DNA of 64,000 nt, taken from contig ML677335.1 of NCBI GenBank assembly GCA_007922305.1, forward strand, positions 37,144,642 to 37,208,641. Reading direction: 5' to 3'. The notes under the pieces are model-generated. The model searched no databases and was not told where the DNA came from. It was given only the letters and a program-made list of their open reading frames with translations. The translations under genes and the position numbers were made by a program. Source of the stretch: Dermatemys mawii. Lineage: Eukaryota; Chordata; Testudines; Dermatemydidae. Within the stretch, counting starts at the first letter, position 1. The number at the start of each line of letters is the position of its first letter. Positions 24,516 to 35,968 of this stretch are shown piece after piece.

Positions 24516-27500
24516 CCTTCACCTAAAACAGTGTGTGTGTTCCCGTTTCCTTCTTCTCCTCAGCTCGCTATTGTTCTGCCCCTGCCGTTAGTTTTTGAAA
24601 ACACTGTTCTGTTAGTCTACTCCCAGTTAAGTGTATCCAGCTGGACTATCCAGCCAGGCTGTGTTTCTTTTACCAATTCTGTAACCAATTCCCCATATCC
24701 GGATGTTACAATACTGCTTTGGCTCTTGGTCCAGATGCTCTTCAGCAGTCGATGGTGTCAAGTAGTTGATTTCACTTCTAAGCAATCTAAAGATTTAGTA
24801 GCTGATTCATAGTGCCCTAGGGTTTAGGGCAGCCCAGTCAGGATCTCTGGGTTCATGAAGATGGTAAATCCCGCTGTTCCAGCTCTGTCTCTCTTAGGAA
24901 TACTTGGGATACTTATTCTCTAACTGCTTCCAAAAGTAAGAGGGTCACTCCCAGTGCACTGACTACTATAATCTGTTCTGCCTTTTCTTTTCCCTTATTG
25001 CTCATGACATTTAAAGTAAGTAAACAGGGCATTTTCCTCTGGGCGTCATTCAGATCCTGTTATTACGGAGTGACCAGTTGTCAGGATGCGACCATGTTTA
25101 TTTGAGCCGTCACCTAGAAACAACTTATTTTTCCATTTGGAGCTCAGCAGCATTGCAACATGGACAAAGAAGTGTAAGTGTGTCCTGCAAAAGAGCAGTG
25201 GCCTGGATTTAATTTCATACACACACTGTCAGCTCCCATGCCCTCACACTGATTTATACCATACTACCATATAATTTATTCCTAAGGGCTTCATATTCAG
25301 TTCTGCAAGTTTACACCAGCTCTCCTGAACGCCTTCATCTCTTAGATTTGCTTCCTATAGGATCTTACCTCCCAGCTCTCTGAGTTTGTTAAAGTCTGAT
25401 TTTTTGAAATCCATTGTCTTTATACTGCTGCTTTTGCTTGTGTGGAGCTTTAAATCTGTGTGCACATTGTTATCTCCATAATTAAACAGAGGGGCCAAAA
25501 CCATTTTAAGATCAGGAGTTGTCTTTAATGCAGTTACTCCTAATTTACACTGGTATAAATGAGAGTAAAATCAAGCCTCATTGTCTATTGCTCCATTATC
25601 ACTGAAGCCACGTAGAACTCCTCAACACCCAGGTTCCTGACTTGGCTATAAGAATTAATGACACACGTCAAGCCATAAATTAACACCCACAGCATCTCTA
25701 ACTGATATTCCATTAAGTGAAGTCTAACATAACTGCTACATTTCACCCTCTCGTTCATCCAAACCGAAGCCCGTGGTGGGTAGAGGCCACTGGGAAAAGT
25801 TAATTTTAATGACCAGCCCTTGTGAAAGAGCAGTCTCCCTCACTCTCTTTGGTGATTTAGAGGAGAGCGGGGGGACTTAAATTCAGCAAAACATTGATTT
25901 TAACCACCATTATACCTTAATCCTGGTGCCAATTTAATGCACCTTACACACAGAGACTCTCTTAGGCATTGAATAAGTACAAACATTTGCCCTTTTCATG
26001 TTCCTCTCAGTAGCACATCAGACACTGAAAGAAAAAGAAAATCAATAACCACCTCTAAGTGACTTTTGAGACCCTCCTGACCACTCTTGCTGAATAAAAG
26101 TGACCTATGAGTACATGCCTAACTAGATTACACTGAAGCTTTTCTTATGATCAAAGTATCAGGTCTAGTCTTTCATGTATATACATACTGACATATATTC
26201 ACTCACATGGAGCAGTTAGATCTTCCTAACAGACACTGTTGATAGAGTATCACTGTAGCTGGGCCAAAACCTCAGTCTCCCTATGCAAAGCCTCAATTTT
26301 GTACCTATTTCCATGCAGGGGAAAACAAAGCAATGTATTTTGTGGTTAAGGCTGTGTCTTAATACAGCTCATTGAGGCTCCTTCAGCTTTTCTAGATTCC
26401 AAACCTCCCAGCCTGTTTTAAGAATTTCTCATCGTTGCTTTAATATGATTTCTGTGCTGTTGGATGCACTTGGTCATCAGCATCACTGAAAGTGAACTTC
26501 CCCAGCATCTGTATTTGGCCTCGCTATTCATCGGGCCATTATTCCATTTGTAAAATGTATACAAGCTCTTTCAAAACAACATATGGATTTGCTACAGAAA
26601 CTCAGTTACACACACTGTACATGTTCCAAGGAGAGAGCTGTGATGCTGGCAGATCGAGTGCCAGCTCATGCAAAGGTCTCACTAAACTCTTACAAAGGCA
26701 CAGCTGGAAATCAGTCTTGCTTACCTGCGTGTTAGTGTCATCAAAATAGACATTATATGTTAAGTTGATAAAAGTGTGTTTATTGTTTACACTGTATAAA
26801 ATTCTTGTGGGATGCTGCATGTATTGATCTCAAGTTATTATCTCTGTAGCCCCAGGTCTAAAGTTAGATTGAGTGTTTGCATTATAAACCTCTGTAATTG
26901 TGTAACTCACCAAACAGGAAAGGTAGTATTAATGAAGGTAAAGTGTTTAAGATGGCACATTGAAGAAGGAAACTAAGGTATTGTGTAGCATCAAAGAAGA
27001 AAGGCTCTGTTGATTTCATTCCAAACTCCCTCCAGGAAGGAAAGACCTACATCTCATTAGTTTTGATTCTGGATTGGAGGGGGATAAAAATCCATGCCAA
27101 GAAGAAACAAACAAACAAACAAATCTCTTTCTTGCTGTCTGGATTCTGGGAGGAAAAGATTTCTAAACATAAGCAAAGAGGTCCCCATACTATTTGGCAT
27201 GGATTAGCCCCAAAAGACATTTTGAACTGACAGATTCCTACATCTGTCACTTTTTGAATCACAGACAAACATTTGTGTGTATATGTTGCTTTCTTTAACC
27301 TGGTAATAACTCTTATTACTTTTTCCTAGTTGATATACCTTAAATTTGCTACCAGCATTGTCTTTAGTGAGAGGTCTAAGGTACAAATTAACCTGAGGTA
27401 AGTGCCTTGTTTCTTGTTTCTTGCTTTTCCTATTCTCCTCCATACATGTTGTCAATCTTTCATCTCTCCCCATCCACTTTTCATACCATCCATCTTGCAT

Positions 27501-28342
27501 CCTTCTCTGCCCCTCACCAGTCCCTGTCCTGAGGGACACAAAAATCAGTCTGTAATAAAGTATAATGCTTGACCAGTTTCTGATCAATAGATTTCAGCCT
27601 CTATAAAAAGCTAAGAGACCTAACCAATTACTGAAAGAGAGACTGTACAGACTCGCTTTGAGGCTAGTCTTCTGAAAATTGTCCAAATACTGTGGGCCAA
27701 CATAAAACTTAAAGCACTCCAAATTTTAAGGCATCCACAATTTCTCATTGTTATCCTTTTTGTATTCAAAATGTATAGGGCTTTTTTTATTGTGGCAAGA
27801 CAACTCCAGTCGCCTGTGCACTTTGTCTCCCATTCATCAATACTTTCAGTGTGAACCTCATGGCATCAATAAGACATTTCTATCCCCTGCATTCGCAATC
27901 TTGGAGTCTCTTGAGCCAAAAAACTGTCAAATTAGTGCCAGCGTGTGACAGCTTTATGATATGTAATCTTGTTCACAAGCAAATGGTGTGAGACCCCCTG
28001 TTTGCTACTGCTGTCAAACTGGCAATACTTTTTTGTGACTCCCTGATAAACTTACATCTTGAAAGCAGATCCCAGCAGAAAAAGGAGCATATCTGCCAAC
28101 ACAGAAAAAAAACCCAATATAGTCACACTTAACTGTTTCCTCCTTTTACCTAATAGCTTCTATTTTAAATTTCTGTTTAGGGATGATTGAATTGGTTTAG
28201 ATCAATCAAAAAGACAATCACCCATCATCACCCCTTTGCATCAAACAGAACCGCACCAGAACCATACATTCAGCTAACCATTATTAAACCCTCAGGCCTT
28301 CCATCATTAATCAGTTAGCTGACACTGTGTTAAAAATGATTT
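24516..28342. other. Unique DNA with minor repeats, no gene seen
   Basis: At 25530-25582, 'cctaatttacactggtataa' resembles one arm of a palindromic repeat seen also at 51799-51878. An (AAAC)n microsatellite lies at 27105-27123. The 127-codon minus-strand frame at 27204-27587 is lysine- and arginine-rich and matches nothing I know. No exon is evident. Confidence 0.4.
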
Positions 28343-28440
28343 GCCTTGGTCTACACAAACCACAAAAATGCAGTTAGAATCATGTCAGCTAACTTGATTC
28401 TTCACAACTGAGCCAAGTGGTGTAGTGAAGGTAAACCCAA
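28343..28440. mobile_element. Possible 'gtctacac' MITE fragment
   Basis: 'tgccttggtctacacaaacc' resembles the terminus of the 'gtctacact' MITE class. The right end near 28440 is not resolved. Confidence 0.3.
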
Positions 28441-28564
28441 TTTAGCCAAACTTGTTTGAACAGAAGAAAAGGTTCATAGACAAAGAAACATTATTAATCT
28501 TCACACAGAACAAACAATGGAAAACAAAACAAAAGGTGATTACATTAGGAAAAAATATTTATTT

Positions 28565-28660
28565 AAACTCCAAGCTCTTAGGAAGTGGGACTGGGTCTTT
28601 CCTATATGTCTGTACAGTGCCCTGTGAAGCTATTTTGCTATCATCATATAAATAATAAAA
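28565..28660 (+). mobile_element. L2/MIR-type SINE 3' tail
   Basis: 'caagctcttaggaagtggga', 'ctgggtctttcctatatg', 'tctgtacagtgccctg' and a 'ataaataataaa' tail have the order of the L2-derived 3' tail in reptile SINEs. Similar tails lie at 52620-52690 and 61995-62085. Confidence 0.5.
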
Positions 28661-29178
28661 GATACATTGGCTATGTGCAAGTTATTCATGTCCTGAAATA
28701 ATCACCTTTTACATCCCCCTCCCTACAAACAAAATATTTGATCTGCTATTAGCTGCTTTAGTTTACTTCTCAATAGCTGGCAAGATTAACAGCAAAAAGC
28801 AACAAAAAGGATTGGAAAACAAAGGGGGAGGGAATCCTTAAAAACAAGATTGCTATTTTCAATGTACTTCATTGATTATTCAACAAGATACAGATAAATT
28901 AAGGGATCGATTTGGCAAGCTCCCACAAAGTATTCCAACTGAAGTCAACGAAAGTATTGCAAATAAGGACAGCAGTAAAATTTATAGTCATTTACCACCT
29001 AAATAGATCACTTCTGATGCACATTACTTATGCTCCTCTTCCTACAATCAAATCTCTAAATATTGGGGTATAGCATCATTGTGAAAATTGGGTTTATGGT
29101 CACTAATTTTCTCCTATTGTGTATTCATCTACTATATAACATACTAAAAGTTAAGAGAAATTAAATGTTCACTTTAGG
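28661..29178. other. Unique DNA
   Basis: No recognised repeat or gene. Confidence 0.4.
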
Positions 29179-29295
29179 TAGGGTGACCAGACAGCAACTG
29201 TGAAAAAACGGGACAGGAGTTGGGGGGTAATAGGCACCTATACAAGAAAAAGGCCCAAAAACAGGACTGTCCCTTTAAAAACAGGACATCTGGTA
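29179..29295. mobile_element. Small MITE, 'gggtgaccag' family
   Basis: The left end 'tagggtgaccagacagcaac' and interior 'acaagaaaaaggcccaaaaa', 'caggactgtccctttaaaaa' and 'caggacatctggt' match the 122-bp element at 49101-49222. The right terminus is truncated: 'ctggt' runs into unrelated sequence and lacks 'caccc'. Confidence 0.75.
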
Positions 29296-29800
29296 GGAAA
29301 ACGGTTGGAGTGAATTTACTGTTTACACGTGGTGCTAGATTAAGTGTAAATTTAAATTCTCAAATTAGTCATGATAGAAAGCACAGACAGAAGTCACAGA
29401 CAAAAGCAGTGCAAAATTCCTATGCTATCCCATCAATGTGCTTCCATCAAGCTCTGCAGGGAGCATGTCTCCATGTGAACAGGGAAGAAAGGAGTGGGTT
29501 ATTCTGCAAACCCACTGATCCTTGGCTTCATTGCTGAAGATGCCAGCAAGAGTAGCAGTTAATGGTAGCAGACATTTTGGTGATTTGGCTCTGGTCCAGA
29601 GGAGATCATCCCACAATGACCACTCAGACCATCAAAAAGCCACCAGCTGGTGGTAACGTTCAATCACAATAGAGCTCAGTTGCATTTGAACTACCCTTCT
29701 AGAACACAATGGGTTGAAAGGTGCCCATCTGACAGCCTTGGAGACAAATCTTTTTGTCTGTTTGTAGGTACAACTCCACAGGATCCCCCTTGTATTATAC
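29296..29800. other. Unique DNA
   Basis: No recognised repeat or gene. The final 8 bases (29793-29800, tattatac) are the left target duplication of the adjoining hAT element. Confidence 0.4.
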
Positions 29801-30827
29801 CAGTAGTTCCCAAACTTTAACAACCCGGGAACCCCTTTCACTAAAATCTCAAGTCTCAGGAACCCCCTCCTAAAAATGAATATTTCCAGGGATTTTCTCC
29901 TTTACCAGAGCACAAATTATAAAAGCAGTGATCTTGGAAATATAAAATTTATTTTTATGACATGCTTATTACACACTATTTGTTATTAAATATTAATCAT
30001 TACAGCTTTTTATTACATTATGAAAATGACAACACTCTTCCAAGATCTCACTTTCATAGCTTGTATCACTTTGAATAAGCCTGTTGTAAGACAAGGCTTC
30101 TATATTTCATCAAGGAGTATCAGATGTGAAACAGCATGAAGGTATTTAAGCAGTAGACCTGGACTTTGAGTTGTCACTACCCGCCAAATCAGTGGGTAGT
30201 GATCGATCTATCGGGGATCAATTTATCATGTCTAGTCTAGATGTGATAAATCGATCTCTGAGCGCTCTCCCGTCAACGCTGGAACTCCACCACCATGAGA
30301 GGTGAAGGTGGAGTCAACGGGGGAGCAGCAGCAGTTGACTCAGTGCCATGAAGACACCACGGTAAGTCAACCTAAATACATGGACTTCAGCTATGCTATT
30401 CTCATAGCTGAAGTTGCGCATCTTAGGTTGATTTTCCCCCCAGCGTAGACCTGGGCAAAGAGTTCCTCCTACCCAAGCATTCAAGTCCTGAGCAGTCCAG
30501 GCAAACTGTGCATGTTACAACAAAGCTTAAACTTGTTCTTCAAAATAATTTTAAACACAATACTAGCTGCCTTTAAGTTTAAAAACACCAAAATTATCCA
30601 CCTCCCTTTCCATTTCTTATAAGCAGTCGAAGTTTAAATCTCCTCAGTGTGATAGATATACTTACTTTGATCTGCTTAACTCTTGGAAGTCCAGGGGGCT
30701 GCTGGCCCCATGCTGCCCGGGATCCCTAGGTACAGGTCTGTCCACCATTAAGGAATTTTTTCCCGAGAACCCCTGTAACATTTTGCAAACCCCCAGGGGT
30801 TTACTAACCCCAGTTTGGGAACCACTG
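29801..30827. mobile_element. hAT-type DNA transposon, non-autonomous, with nested MITE
   Basis: The left end 'cagtagttcccaaacttta' and the right end, whose complement reads 'cagtggttcccaaactggg', form classical hAT inverted termini. Flanking 8-mers tattatac (29793-29800) and cattagac (30828-30835) agree at 6 of 8 positions, consistent with an aged hAT duplication. Subterminal 'gaacccctttcac' and 'gagaacccctgtaac' are similar. No transposase frame is visible. A second element occupies about 30153-30454. After removing it, the host element is about 725 bp. Confidence 0.85.
30153..30454. mobile_element. MITE nested in the hAT element
   Basis: This has interior features known from a turtle/crocodilian MITE: 'gatcgatctatcgg', a 20-bp-arm palindrome centred near 30236 ('gatcaatttatcatgtctag' paired with 'ctagatgtgataaatcgatc', 18 of 20 matching), 'gtaagtcaacct' and 'cttaggttgatttt'. 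The 10-mer gtagacctgg occurs at both edges (30153-30162 and 30445-30454). It is either a duplication or part of the terminus. Confidence 0.65.
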
Positions 30828-30835
30828 CATTAGAC

Positions 30836-32454
30836 TGCCCTGCCCTAGCACAATTAAACTGTCATCTGGACCAGGTTATGCTGTGAGTGCTGCAGTTTGG
30901 GGGGAGGGTATGAGAGGGTTCAGATGTGTGGTTTCTTTGGGTGTGGGAGGACACGCTCCTTATCTGTGAAACAATTTCTGATCATATCCCTGAAAGAAGA
31001 GCTTCCAGAAACAATATTTTTTTACTGGCTATGAGCAAAAATGGGAACTGTTTATCTAAACCACATGCACTTTGAGTGCTTGAGATTTCATGAATTAAAC
31101 CAAGGATGTTCTTGTTTGTTATAAAAAAGAGGGGTCCAGCGCCTAACTATGACTGGCATTAAAATACCATTTTTTGTCCATTTTTTGCCAAAGATAAGAT
31201 ACACGCTCATTTCTGTGGCCAGTCCAACTCTTTGTTGAAATGCTGTAATTCAGGAAACCTCCAGCACTCATTCACTGCAATCTTGCTTTGAAAATCCATT
31301 TTTAAAATGACACAGAAGGTGCACCGAGAGGCTAATTAGGAATCATGTCTGTCTGGACACCCCCAGCTATTGAATTTTGCCTTTGGTCAAATTGACCTTG
31401 TAGGTAATTGAGTGTAGTTTATTCCCCCTACCAAATCCCCACCCATCCGTGCCAGTGAGGCTGCTCTCTGTCTCCGTGGATTACTCATCACTAAGGAGAA
31501 CCCAGAGACCATCAGGAGACAGGTGCATTAAATTATTTTCTCATTTGACCAGTGGTATTGTTTACAGAGGTGTATGGTGGCCCCTGCTGGTACACATATG
31601 CATTAGTAAGCCTCATCAGTAGCTAAGCAGGCAAGGTGCTGCTCTGATATACGGGTGACTTCCTGTACAATCTGAGACAACTCCAAGGAAGAGGGACTGA
31701 GTATATTAAATAATTTACTTCCCAATTCTGAAGATTCTAGAATTTTTTAAAAGAATCATTTCTTTGGATCTGCTGTGATTATTTTAATCAAAAGTAAGAT
31801 AGAAAAATATATTCTTGTTTCAAAAGTATTGTCTAACATAGCTGACATGAAAGACCCAACAAACATGGAGATGAAGCATCTGTGACTCATTTCATTTCAG
31901 GTCTAGCCTTCATGAAAAACTTTTCACCTTCCTCTATTAATGCTGTTGAAATGTGGTGGGCTTGGGAGCCCCAGAGAAAAAATCCTGTAGGTGTCCACAG
32001 AAATCTTACAACACAACCAGCCAGAAGGACTGCACCATCTACACAATGCCTGTAGTAAGGGTACCGTGGTGAGGGAGTAGATCAATCCACATTCTTCTGG
32101 TGATATTGAAAATAAAGGTGTCAATTAGGGCAAACTGTGGTAGTTTTTGTAACATATTATTTGTCCACTAGAGTTAGACTGGTTCAGTCTGTTAGACTGG
32201 GAGCTGTTTTCACATCCGTCACCAACACAACTGCCAGACATTGGGAGTGATGTACAATGAGGGGCTAGATACAAAGGCCTACCAATGGCATTATCAATCT
32301 TGAGCTATTTAGCCCCTCTGTTTAGCATTTTCTGTATGCAGTTGTGAATCTAAACTGTGTGCAGAACAGATACAGTTTTTCTAATGGCGCTCACTGAATT
32401 CTTACCATTTGATTTTAAAGAATGAAAGTAAGCATGAATTCAAGCTCAAGGGGG
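30836..32454. other. Unique DNA, no gene seen
   Basis: No recognised repeat. The block around 31320-31560 has ordinary complexity without repeat character. No coding frame resembles a known protein. Confidence 0.4.
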
Positions 32455-32518
32455 GAAATCTCTGCCCCATTGAAGTCAATGGACCTTTTGGCATTGACTT
32501 CAGTGGTGCTAGGATTTC
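32455..32518. repeat. Palindrome with 'ttgaagtcaatgg' core
   Basis: Left arm 'gaaatctctgccccattgaa' then 'gtcaatg'. Right arm 'cattgacttcagtggtgc' then 'taggatttc'. The two arms are close reverse complements, giving a hairpin of about 26 bp arms. The open frames over it on both strands are shadows. Confidence 0.7.
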
Positions 32519-32831
32519 ATCCAAAATTATGTAAAAGCTGCAGTTACTTGATGAGATATTTAAAGTTAAATCCAGACAGACAGACAATTTCACAAATAGC
32601 TCTGAGCGTACTTAAAAGCCGCAACATACCAACTGTTTCCTTTTTTCATGTCATGGTCAGAAAGGCCAGTTTTGCTGTTTATCCATCATCACATCACAAG
32701 TACAGATGCAAGTGACCTTTTCACTTGAAAGCTAACAAGTCAGGAATGTCTGCTGATATGAGTACTTTGCGGGGCAGGGGAGGAATTCATAAAAAGCCCT
32801 GAATAAACCACTTAACTTCTGTGCCTAACTT

Positions 32832-33755
32832 TAGACATTTTTATTATTGTTATTTGTATTACAATAGTGCCTATAGGACTCGGTCCTCATTGTGATAGGC
32901 TCTGTAAAAACTGTGATGGAGCAAGGCCGGATGGCTATAGGAAAGTGCTAAAGAATAGATATGTTAGTCTCAGGCTCAACAAATCCCTGGTACCAATGGA
33001 ACCTTTAGAGAGGACTAGAAACAGCTAGCCTGATTGGGACACCTGAAGCCAATCAGGGTCTGGCTGAAACCAGTTAAAAACCTCCCAATTAGTCAGGTGG
33101 GTGTGGGTGTCAGGAGCTGTGGGAGGAAGTTGTGCTGTTGGTGAGACTGAGTGGTGGACAACATATCATACAGAAGGAAGGAGGCCCTGAGGTAAGGGTG
33201 AAGTGGAGTTTGAAGAAGCGGGGACTGCTGTGGGGAAGCAGCCCAGGGAATTGTATTGTGTTTTGTGGATAAAAGGTCAGCCATCTTAGCTGATACTATT
33301 AGGGTCCCTGGGCTGGAGGCCGGAGTAGAAGGCAGGCCCGGGCTTCCCACCTTTCTACCTCTCCTAATTAATCACTGAGATTGGGAGACAATAGAGACTG
33401 TGCCAGGAAGGATAGCTTCTCCTCACTGGCTTATGATGAAAATGGCTCAATAGGCTGTGACCTTGTCTCTAGAGAGAGAAGGGCTATGTGGAGGGTCACA
33501 GTGAGCCTCTGAGGCTAGTGAAAATCTGCCAGGAAACGTAGGATCCACGAAGATAAGGACAGAGCTTTGTCACAAAACACATAAAGACAGCCCCTTCCCC
33601 AAAAAGTTTACAATCTCAATAAACAAAAGATAAGAGGAGGAACAGAGAGATTAAGTGACTTGCCTATATCACACAGGAGTTTATTGAGAGAGCCAGGAAA
33701 AGAATCCAGCTTTTGAGTCCAAGTCCAGCATCTATTTACCAGACTACACTACTTC
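32832..33755 (-). mobile_element. MIR/L2-type reptile SINE, antisense, split by a solo LTR
   Basis: The left part has 'ttattattgttatttgtatt', 'acaatagtgcctataggact' and 'gataggctctgtaaaaac'. The right part resumes with 'acataaagacagcccctt', 'ccccaaaaagtttacaatct', 'agagattaagtgacttgcc', 'tatatcacacagg' and 'agtccaagtccagcatc'. Joined across 32912-33574 they form one continuous SINE, so the LTR inserted into it. Confidence 0.8.
32912..33574. mobile_element. Solo LTR of an endogenous retrovirus-like element
   Basis: 663 bp starting TGTGATGGAGC and ending TTTGTCACA, with TG...CA ends and a TGTGA/TCACA terminal inverted repeat. Flanking AAAC (32908-32911) and AAAC (33575-33578) form an exact 4-bp duplication, confirmed by the uninterrupted SINE sequence. 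No gag, pol or env lies beside it, so only the LTR remains, presumably after recombination between two LTRs. It resembles an LTR I know from turtle genomes, but the family is not named here. Orientation is not settled. Confidence 0.85.
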
Positions 33756-33756
33756 T

Positions 33757-33872
33757 TTAATCCAGATGTAAAATGAGGATAATCTTAATCTCATAGGAGT
33801 TTGTCTTAATATTTGAAAAGTGTTTTGAGATCCTTTGATGAAAGTCTTTGCTATATTCATGAAAAGTGTTAT
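33757..33872 (+). mobile_element. MIR-type SINE, sense, fragment
   Basis: 'agatgtaaaatgaggataat', 'cttaatctcataggagttt' and 'aaaagtgttttgagatcc' then 'tttgatgaaagtc' match the 3' half of a reptile MIR in sense orientation. It directly adjoins the antisense SINE ending at 33755. Confidence 0.6.
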
Positions 33873-33891
33873 CTTGACACAGCCTGTATTA

Positions 33892-34111
33892 CAGGGGTTC
33901 TCAGACCGGGGGTTGGGATCCCTCGGGGGTTGCAAGGTTATTACATGGAGGGTCACGAGCTGTCAGCCTCCATCCCAAATTCCACTTTGCATCCAGCATT
34001 TATAATGGTATTAAAATGTATTAAAAAGTGTTTTTAATTTATAAGGGAGGGTCATACTCAGAGGTTTGCTATGTGAAAAGGGTCACCAATACAAAGGTTC
34101 AAGAACGACTG
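33892..34111. mobile_element. hAT-type MITE, 220 bp
   Basis: Starts 'caggggttctcagaccgggg' and ends 'aaaggttcaagaacgactg', whose complement begins 'cagtcgttcttgaacctt', giving hAT inverted termini. Flanking 8-mers ctgtatta (33884-33891) and ctgcagta (34112-34119) match at 6 of 8. The interior 'ttacatggagggtcacgagc' and 'gtgtttttaatttataa' is typical of a turtle/crocodilian MITE family. Confidence 0.85.
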
Positions 34112-34174
34112 CTGCAGTAAATAATGAATACACAGCCTCTGGCTCAGTTCAAATCACTCTAACCCTGATCCAAG

Positions 34175-34218
34175 TCCCACTAAAGTCAGTGGAAAGACTT
34201 CCATTGACTTTAGTGGGA
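34175..34218. repeat. Perfect-loop hairpin, 18-bp stem
   Basis: Arms 'tcccactaaagtcagtgg' and 'ccattgactttagtggga' pair with one mismatch around an 8-base loop. Related in core sequence to the palindrome at 32455-32518. Confidence 0.7.
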
Positions 34219-35559
34219 AACGAAGCAAGCCCTTGATGCTCATCCCCTTTACAAACAGTGCATCAGCCAATCACATTTCATGTATCAGCAACAGCAGTCT
34301 CTGTCAGCCTTCACATGAGGTAGTAAGGAAAAAGTAGAAGGCTGCTATTGTAAACTCGGAAAAAGAAGTGAGCACTCTATAAATGCCTCAAACTCCAGTG
34401 CCCAGAGAGTCACAGAGAAGTGTCAATAACAAAAGGAAAAGAACTAAGACTGGATTATTGGAACACTTGTAGTTTGATACCAGCTGAGTAAAACTTTTGG
34501 AATCCACCTTCATTTACCATGGTCACTAAGCTCGATGAAACTTAAGCACGCACATTCTCTTCAATTCCTGAGAGGAGGCGTATTTCTCTCCTGGAGAACT
34601 TTGTTCTCTGTGGAAACTAGATCAGTAAATCCCCAAGCCTCATCAGTCCCACCTCAATCAGGTGCAAGTCTTCAAGGAAGGAACTATAAAGGGAGAGTCC
34701 AGCTAAATTAGTGCCTGGTGGGGAAAGAGAACAAACCTTGAGCTCTCACTCCAGGAGAAAAGGCAGCGAGGGCCAGGAAACAGGGAAGACTGCTACCTAT
34801 CAGGTCCTCTCTGAGGGAGTTTACATTTCCCTGTGTTTAATTTGAATTTAGAGCACCCTAGAAGAGGTGGAACTGTAATGTGACCTAGATGGTGAGCTAA
34901 AACACCTCAGCCTGGAAGGTAAGTGTTGGAGGCTGGATGGAGCAGTGGAAGATCAAGAGGAAAACAGACAGAGCCCTACCCTGCCATGCCACTCTGCACA
35001 CGCTTGTACGGAGAAGGTGCACAGCCACACCAAGATTCTAAGTATTTGTTTACCAAGTGGGATTGGGATTAAGTTTAAATTTAGTAAGACTCAGAACAAG
35101 AAGTGAAAACAGTGCCTCTACATCAACGAAAAGAACAACATGAATCTCATTCATCCTCTCTTCATGGAAAGGCATTAAAATTAATTCTCGCATCCATGTT
35201 AATGCTTCACATTCATTTTCAAAAAGCACTCTCCAGTACTAATAACAGATGCTCCTTACAACTAATCCCTCACACATCCTGTCATTTGTTTTGGCTTTCA
35301 AACTTTCTGCTTTTAATGGATTATTTTTCCAAATAACGTGCATCATCTTAGATGCCAAATCATTATAACAGATGGAGCACCCCCCTACCCAAAAAAACCC
35401 TCCTTTCCGATATACCTTTCCAAGTCTGTTGTTTAAGTAGGAAATAAAAACAACATTAGAGAACATGTACAATGTGGCAAAGAGCTGGTAGGAGAACACT
35501 GAATTGTTTCAGAGAATAAGGAAAGCACATGGTTTTGGCACTAGATAATTACAATGTTA
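34219..35559. other. Unique DNA, no gene seen
   Basis: No recognised repeat or exon. Confidence 0.4.
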
Positions 35560-35690
35560 GAATGAGACACAGGAAACCTGGCTTCAATTCCTGACAGTCA
35601 GACTTCCTCTGTAGTCTTGGGCAAGCCACCTAACCTCCGTACCTCTGTTCCTCAGCCGCAGAATTGGAATAATCATACTCCTGTCTGTTT
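35560..35690 (+). mobile_element. MIR-type SINE, sense
   Basis: 'cctggcttcaattcctgac', 'tagtcttgggcaagccacc', 'taacctccgtacctctgttc' and 'ctcagccgcagaattggaat' follow the MIR sense order. Confidence 0.7.
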
Positions 35691-35702
35691 AACCAATTCA
35701 AT

Positions 35703-35968
35703 TTTACACTCTAACAGGGGTACATCTATACTTGAGCAGAGGAGTGTGCATCCGAGCACTGGTAGACACGCATGCCTTAGCCCTCCTTGAGCTCGAAAAT
35801 TAAATATAGCATTGTAGTTAGGGGTAGCATGGGCATAGGCTCAGGTTATCTGATCAAATATTTACCCAGTAGGTCTGGGCATCTCACTTGAGCACTGGCC
35901 ATGCCAGCCCTGGCTACACTGCTATTTTTAGTGCGCCAGCTCAAGTGGAGCTAGTGCACACCTGTCCC
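35703..35968. mobile_element. MITE, 'gtgctagctc' family (family B)
   Basis: The left end 'ggggtacatctatacttgag' and the interior 'ctggctacactgctattttt', 'agtgcgccagctcaagtgga' and 'gctagtgcacacctg' match the family also found at 24086-24412, 61390-61602 and 62942-63199. The right terminus is eroded. Confidence 0.65.

Noticed and set aside
27204..27587. 127-codon minus-strand frame
   Set aside because: Low-complexity basic composition, no domain, no splice or promoter context. Expected at this length now and then in AT-rich DNA.
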